NCBI RefSeq assembly: GCF_026914265.1
Contig: NC_069133.1
Location: 4,895,985-4,959,984, forward strand
From: Mya arenaria
Lineage: Eukaryota > Mollusca > Bivalvia > Myida > Myidae
Length of the DNA stretch: 64,000 nucleotides
Reading direction: 5' to 3'
The translations under genes and the position numbers were made by a program. Numbering within the stretch: the stretch's first letter is position 1; every line of letters starts with the position of its first letter. The notes under the pieces are model-generated. The model made no database searches. It was given only the letters and a program-made list of their open reading frames with translations, and was not told where the DNA came from. Positions 61,715 to 64,000 of the stretch are shown here, piece by piece.

Positions 61715-61984
61715 AATTATTAAAACATCGGTCATAATTTTGTAGACCCTTCCGCGTGTCACATGATAATAATCAGGCGACGGCTTTGAAAAAAGTTAAA
61801 ATTTTCTTTTACATATTTTGTTTCATTAACGTTCTTTCATGAAACTTGAATACTTTATTACATAAATACGCGCAAATATTTATTTATCAAAAATGAAAAA
61901 AAGATAATAACCTTAAATCAAGTTAGTTGTCTTAGGCGGTGGCACGGACTTTCTCTGCTGAAGAAGGAATATCATTCAGTAGGA

Positions 61985-62620
61985 AGAAGACAGAAAGAAA
62001 GTTTTATTAGTCAAGGCTCATTTTGAGCATCTGACATAACAATGCAATAAACAATATAAACATTAAAACATATTTAAAACAAAATAATAATGATAATGCG
62101 TTAAGTGGAATTTACAATATTTGTTTTTAAATAAATCACAGATGGAGAATGAGACATATTATTATGATTATAAAAATATATAATTTTATTTTGTAAAGAA
62201 AGGCCTCCGGCCCATAAAACAACACATACAATACAAAACATAAAGGTTTTAGATTTGTGATTTCTTAATGACAGTCATTTTTTCTTACCTTTTTGTTTCA
62301 TAGTTACATTTACGAAGAATGCTATTTTTTTATTCGATCATCGTTTAGACTTTGCATAAGATTTATGAAGTTTTTGAAGTCTTGCCTACCCGTGTACCAT
62401 TTATAGATATAAAATTGACTTTCTTGCCTGAATCTGTTACATTGAAAGAATAAATGAAATTCATCTTCTACACAACTGATATCAAAATTAATTAAGCAAT
62501 ATCTACACACTCTATTTTCCCTTTTGATACCCAAATGTCGACCAGTCTCAATAAACAATTTATAGCTAGAACATCGAAATCTCGCTAACGATTTCCTCAC
62601 ATAAAATGGTAGATTAATAC
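61985..62620 (-). mobile_element. 5'-truncated LINE (non-LTR retrotransposon) 3' end
   Basis: A minus-strand frame of about 92 codons (62600-62322) shows the C-terminal Cys/His region of LINE ORF2 proteins: RVCRYC, then DEFHLFFQC and RFRQ. A 3' tail with GGGCCGGAGGCCTTTCTTT follows, typical of the 3' end of many mollusc LINEs. The 5' part is absent from about 62620, as expected of truncated insertions. The clade (Jockey/CR1/RTE-like) is not resolved. Confidence 0.75.
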
Positions 62621-62700
62621 ATAAATATTTTTTTTGGATTTAACAAAGTTTTAAAATGCTTACATGTGTCACATCGTGTTGAGTCTCCCACATGTTCCGA

Positions 62701-62895
62701 CTGACGTAAATCCATCAAATCTGGTCTTGTTAAACGTTTCTGAACGACGTACATCCATCGTATAATTAGAATGTTAAACCAGCGACGTACATCTATCGCG
62801 TAGTCAACTTTAAGTGACTTCCAACCCGTGATCAAAAACACACGCGACATATATCCATCGCGTGATCAGAACATTAGCGACGTACATCTATCGCT
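62701..62895. repeat. Five irregularly spaced copies of a CGACGTACATCTATCGC motif
   Basis: Copies at 62701-62716 (CTGACGTAAATCCATC), 62742-62760, 62781-62800, 62843-62862 and 62875-62895, with 20-45 bp of unrelated-looking spacer between them. Several are flanked by CG or GCG on both sides (GCGAC...ATCGCG), so the ends pair with each other. They lie directly upstream of the LINE truncation point. Function unknown. Confidence 0.75.
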
Positions 62896-63241
62896 CAAAA
62901 TGTCTGATGATTGTTCTGATCATAATGGTTATCATTGTGAAAACAGAAATTGAAATGTGTCATCCATTTCAACTTACATACAGATAAATAAATAATTAAA
63001 AATCAATTCATATTATTTTGGTCATTAATCATGTAAATTGACATACCTCTTCGTTTTCTTTCATTACCAATGTATCCTTCCTTTTCATACACTTTTCGTT
63101 AAAACTGCATATAAATATTTACTATACTTGTTTTGTTAAAACTTTACGTCTGTACCCTTTTCGCTTAAACCTCGTTATGAATGTACTGGATTCGCTGAAT
63201 ACTGCGTCCGGAATCTGTTGGGCCCATGACGGGAGTTTATG
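62896..63241. other. Stretch before the terminal satellite
   Basis: AT-rich, with no recognised gene or repeat. Confidence 0.45.
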
Positions 63242-63267
63242 TGTTGGATGAAATTAGTCATCCAACA
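63242..63267. repeat. Small perfect hairpin at the satellite boundary
   Basis: TGTTGGATGA (63242-63251) and TCATCCAACA (63258-63267) are perfect reverse complements around a 6-base loop. The hairpin directly adjoins the start of the 39/78-bp array. Confidence 0.8.
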
Positions 63268-64000
63268 TTGCATTGTTCCACGATATATGACACTGTCTAC
63301 ACAACATTGTATCGTGCCCCTACATATGGAACTATCTACACAGCATTTGATAGTGTCCCAATATATAACACTGTCTACACAACATTGTATCGTGCCCCTA
63401 CATATGGAACCATCTACACAGCATTTGATAGTGTCCCAATATATGACACTGTCTACACAACATTGTATCGTGCCCCTACATATGGAACTATCTACACAGC
63501 ATTTGATAGTGTCCCAATATATGACACTGTCTACACAACATTGTATCGTGCCCCTACATATGGAACTATCTACACAGCATTTGATAGTGTGCCAATATAT
63601 GACACTGTCTACACAACATTGTATCGTGCCCCTACATATGGAACTATCTACACAGCATTTGATAGTGTCCCAATATATGACACTGTCTACACAGCATTGT
63701 ATCGTGCCCCTACATATGGAACTATCTACACAGCATTTGATAGTGTCCCAATATATGACACTGTCTACACAACATTGTATCGTGCCCCTACATATGGAAC
63801 TATCTACACAGCATTTGATAGTGTCCCAATATATAACACTGTCTACACAACATTGTATCGTGCCCCTACATATGGAACCATCTACACAGCATTTGATAGT
63901 GTCCCAATATATGACACTGTCTACACAACATTGTATCGTGCCCCTACATATGGAACTATCTACACAGCATTTGATAGTGTCCCAATATATAACACTGTCT
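63262..64000. repeat. 78-bp satellite array (dimer of 39-bp units), continuing past the window
   Basis: About 9.5 nearly identical 78-bp copies, each made of two diverged 39-bp halves: one with GTCTACACAACATTGTATCG and CCCCTACATAT, the other with ATCTACACAGCATTTGATAG and CCCAATATAT. Copies differ by single bases (for example TATAACACT versus TATGACACT, and GGAACCATC versus GGAACTATC). It is homologous to the array at 16036-16925, whose minus-strand part contains an almost matching dimer. Confidence 0.96.

Larger units (their letters stand above)
56115..61715. mobile_element. PIF/Harbinger DNA transposon with transposase and Myb/SANT genes
   Basis: The left end starts TGGTATTCAAT. The sequence TGGTATTCAATA (as the reverse complement) occurs twice on the right, ending at 61364 and again at 61715. 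The outer 349 bp on each side (56116-56464 and 61366-61714) are almost exact inverted repeats full of CTTAAG and CCTTAA words. The two convergent genes are the standard Harbinger pair: a DDE transposase on plus and a Myb/SANT-like protein on minus. No clean 3-bp target duplication was found. The native element is probably 56115-61364, with an extra inverted copy of the left end attached. Confidence 0.88.

Noticed and set aside
63262-64000. CRISPR-like appearance (regularly spaced identical blocks)
   Set aside because: The 'spacers' are themselves repeated and nearly identical, so it is a 78-bp tandem satellite in a eukaryotic genome and not a repeat-spacer array.

Overview
This is a eukaryotic, AT-rich, intron-rich window, most likely from a bivalve mollusc. 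The reasons are intron-containing RIG-I-like receptor (RLR) genes with two N-terminal CARD-like domains, a BEL/Pao element, tRNA-derived SINE fragments, and two dispersed repeats of a kind I recall from bivalve genomes (a 'GGGGTCATC...TGACCAACCTGCC' type and a 'CCGTCCGTCCG...TCCGGTCCATAACTTTG' type). Species was not determined. There is one 100-N assembly gap (1853-1952).

Layout. 1-2459: intergenic, with a near-perfect hairpin at 338-484. 2460-8276 (minus): BEL/Pao retroelement fossil. 8277-13940: intergenic, old repeats. 13945-29805 (plus): RLR gene 1, 16 coding exons, which join in frame to 987 codons (CARD-CARD-acidic linker-DECH helicase-RNA-binding regulatory domain). Its introns hold a small hAT element with an 8-bp target duplication, an inverted array of a 39-bp satellite, a 133-bp tandem duplication, a 2.2-kb TIR element and a SINE. 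31294-35905: intron-bearing, decayed copy of the 3' half of gene 1. 39047-50940 (plus): RLR gene 2, 17 coding exons, with most exon lengths identical to gene 1. 53250-53990: broken zinc-finger fragment. 54088-55583: Tc1 transposon. 56115-61715: PIF/Harbinger element with transposase and Myb/SANT genes. 61985-62620: LINE 3' end. 63262-64000: a second array of the 39/78-bp satellite, running off the window.

How it fits together. The locus is a tandemly duplicated antiviral RNA-sensor cluster (two receptors plus a relic). Both receptors should sense double-stranded or 5'-triphosphate RNA in the cytosol and signal through CARDs to a MAVS-type adaptor. The upstream regions of both genes share a short conserved block: an identical 12-base CRE/ATF-like sequence followed 37-44 bp later by an IRF/ISRE-type site (GAAANCGAAAGT versus GAAAGCGAAAGT). 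This suggests co-induction by an IRF pathway and is the most interesting signal in the window. Gene 1 looks intact. Gene 2 has two places where frame does not carry across as read (one exon junction and one A9 run), so it is either mis-assembled, alternatively spliced or decaying.
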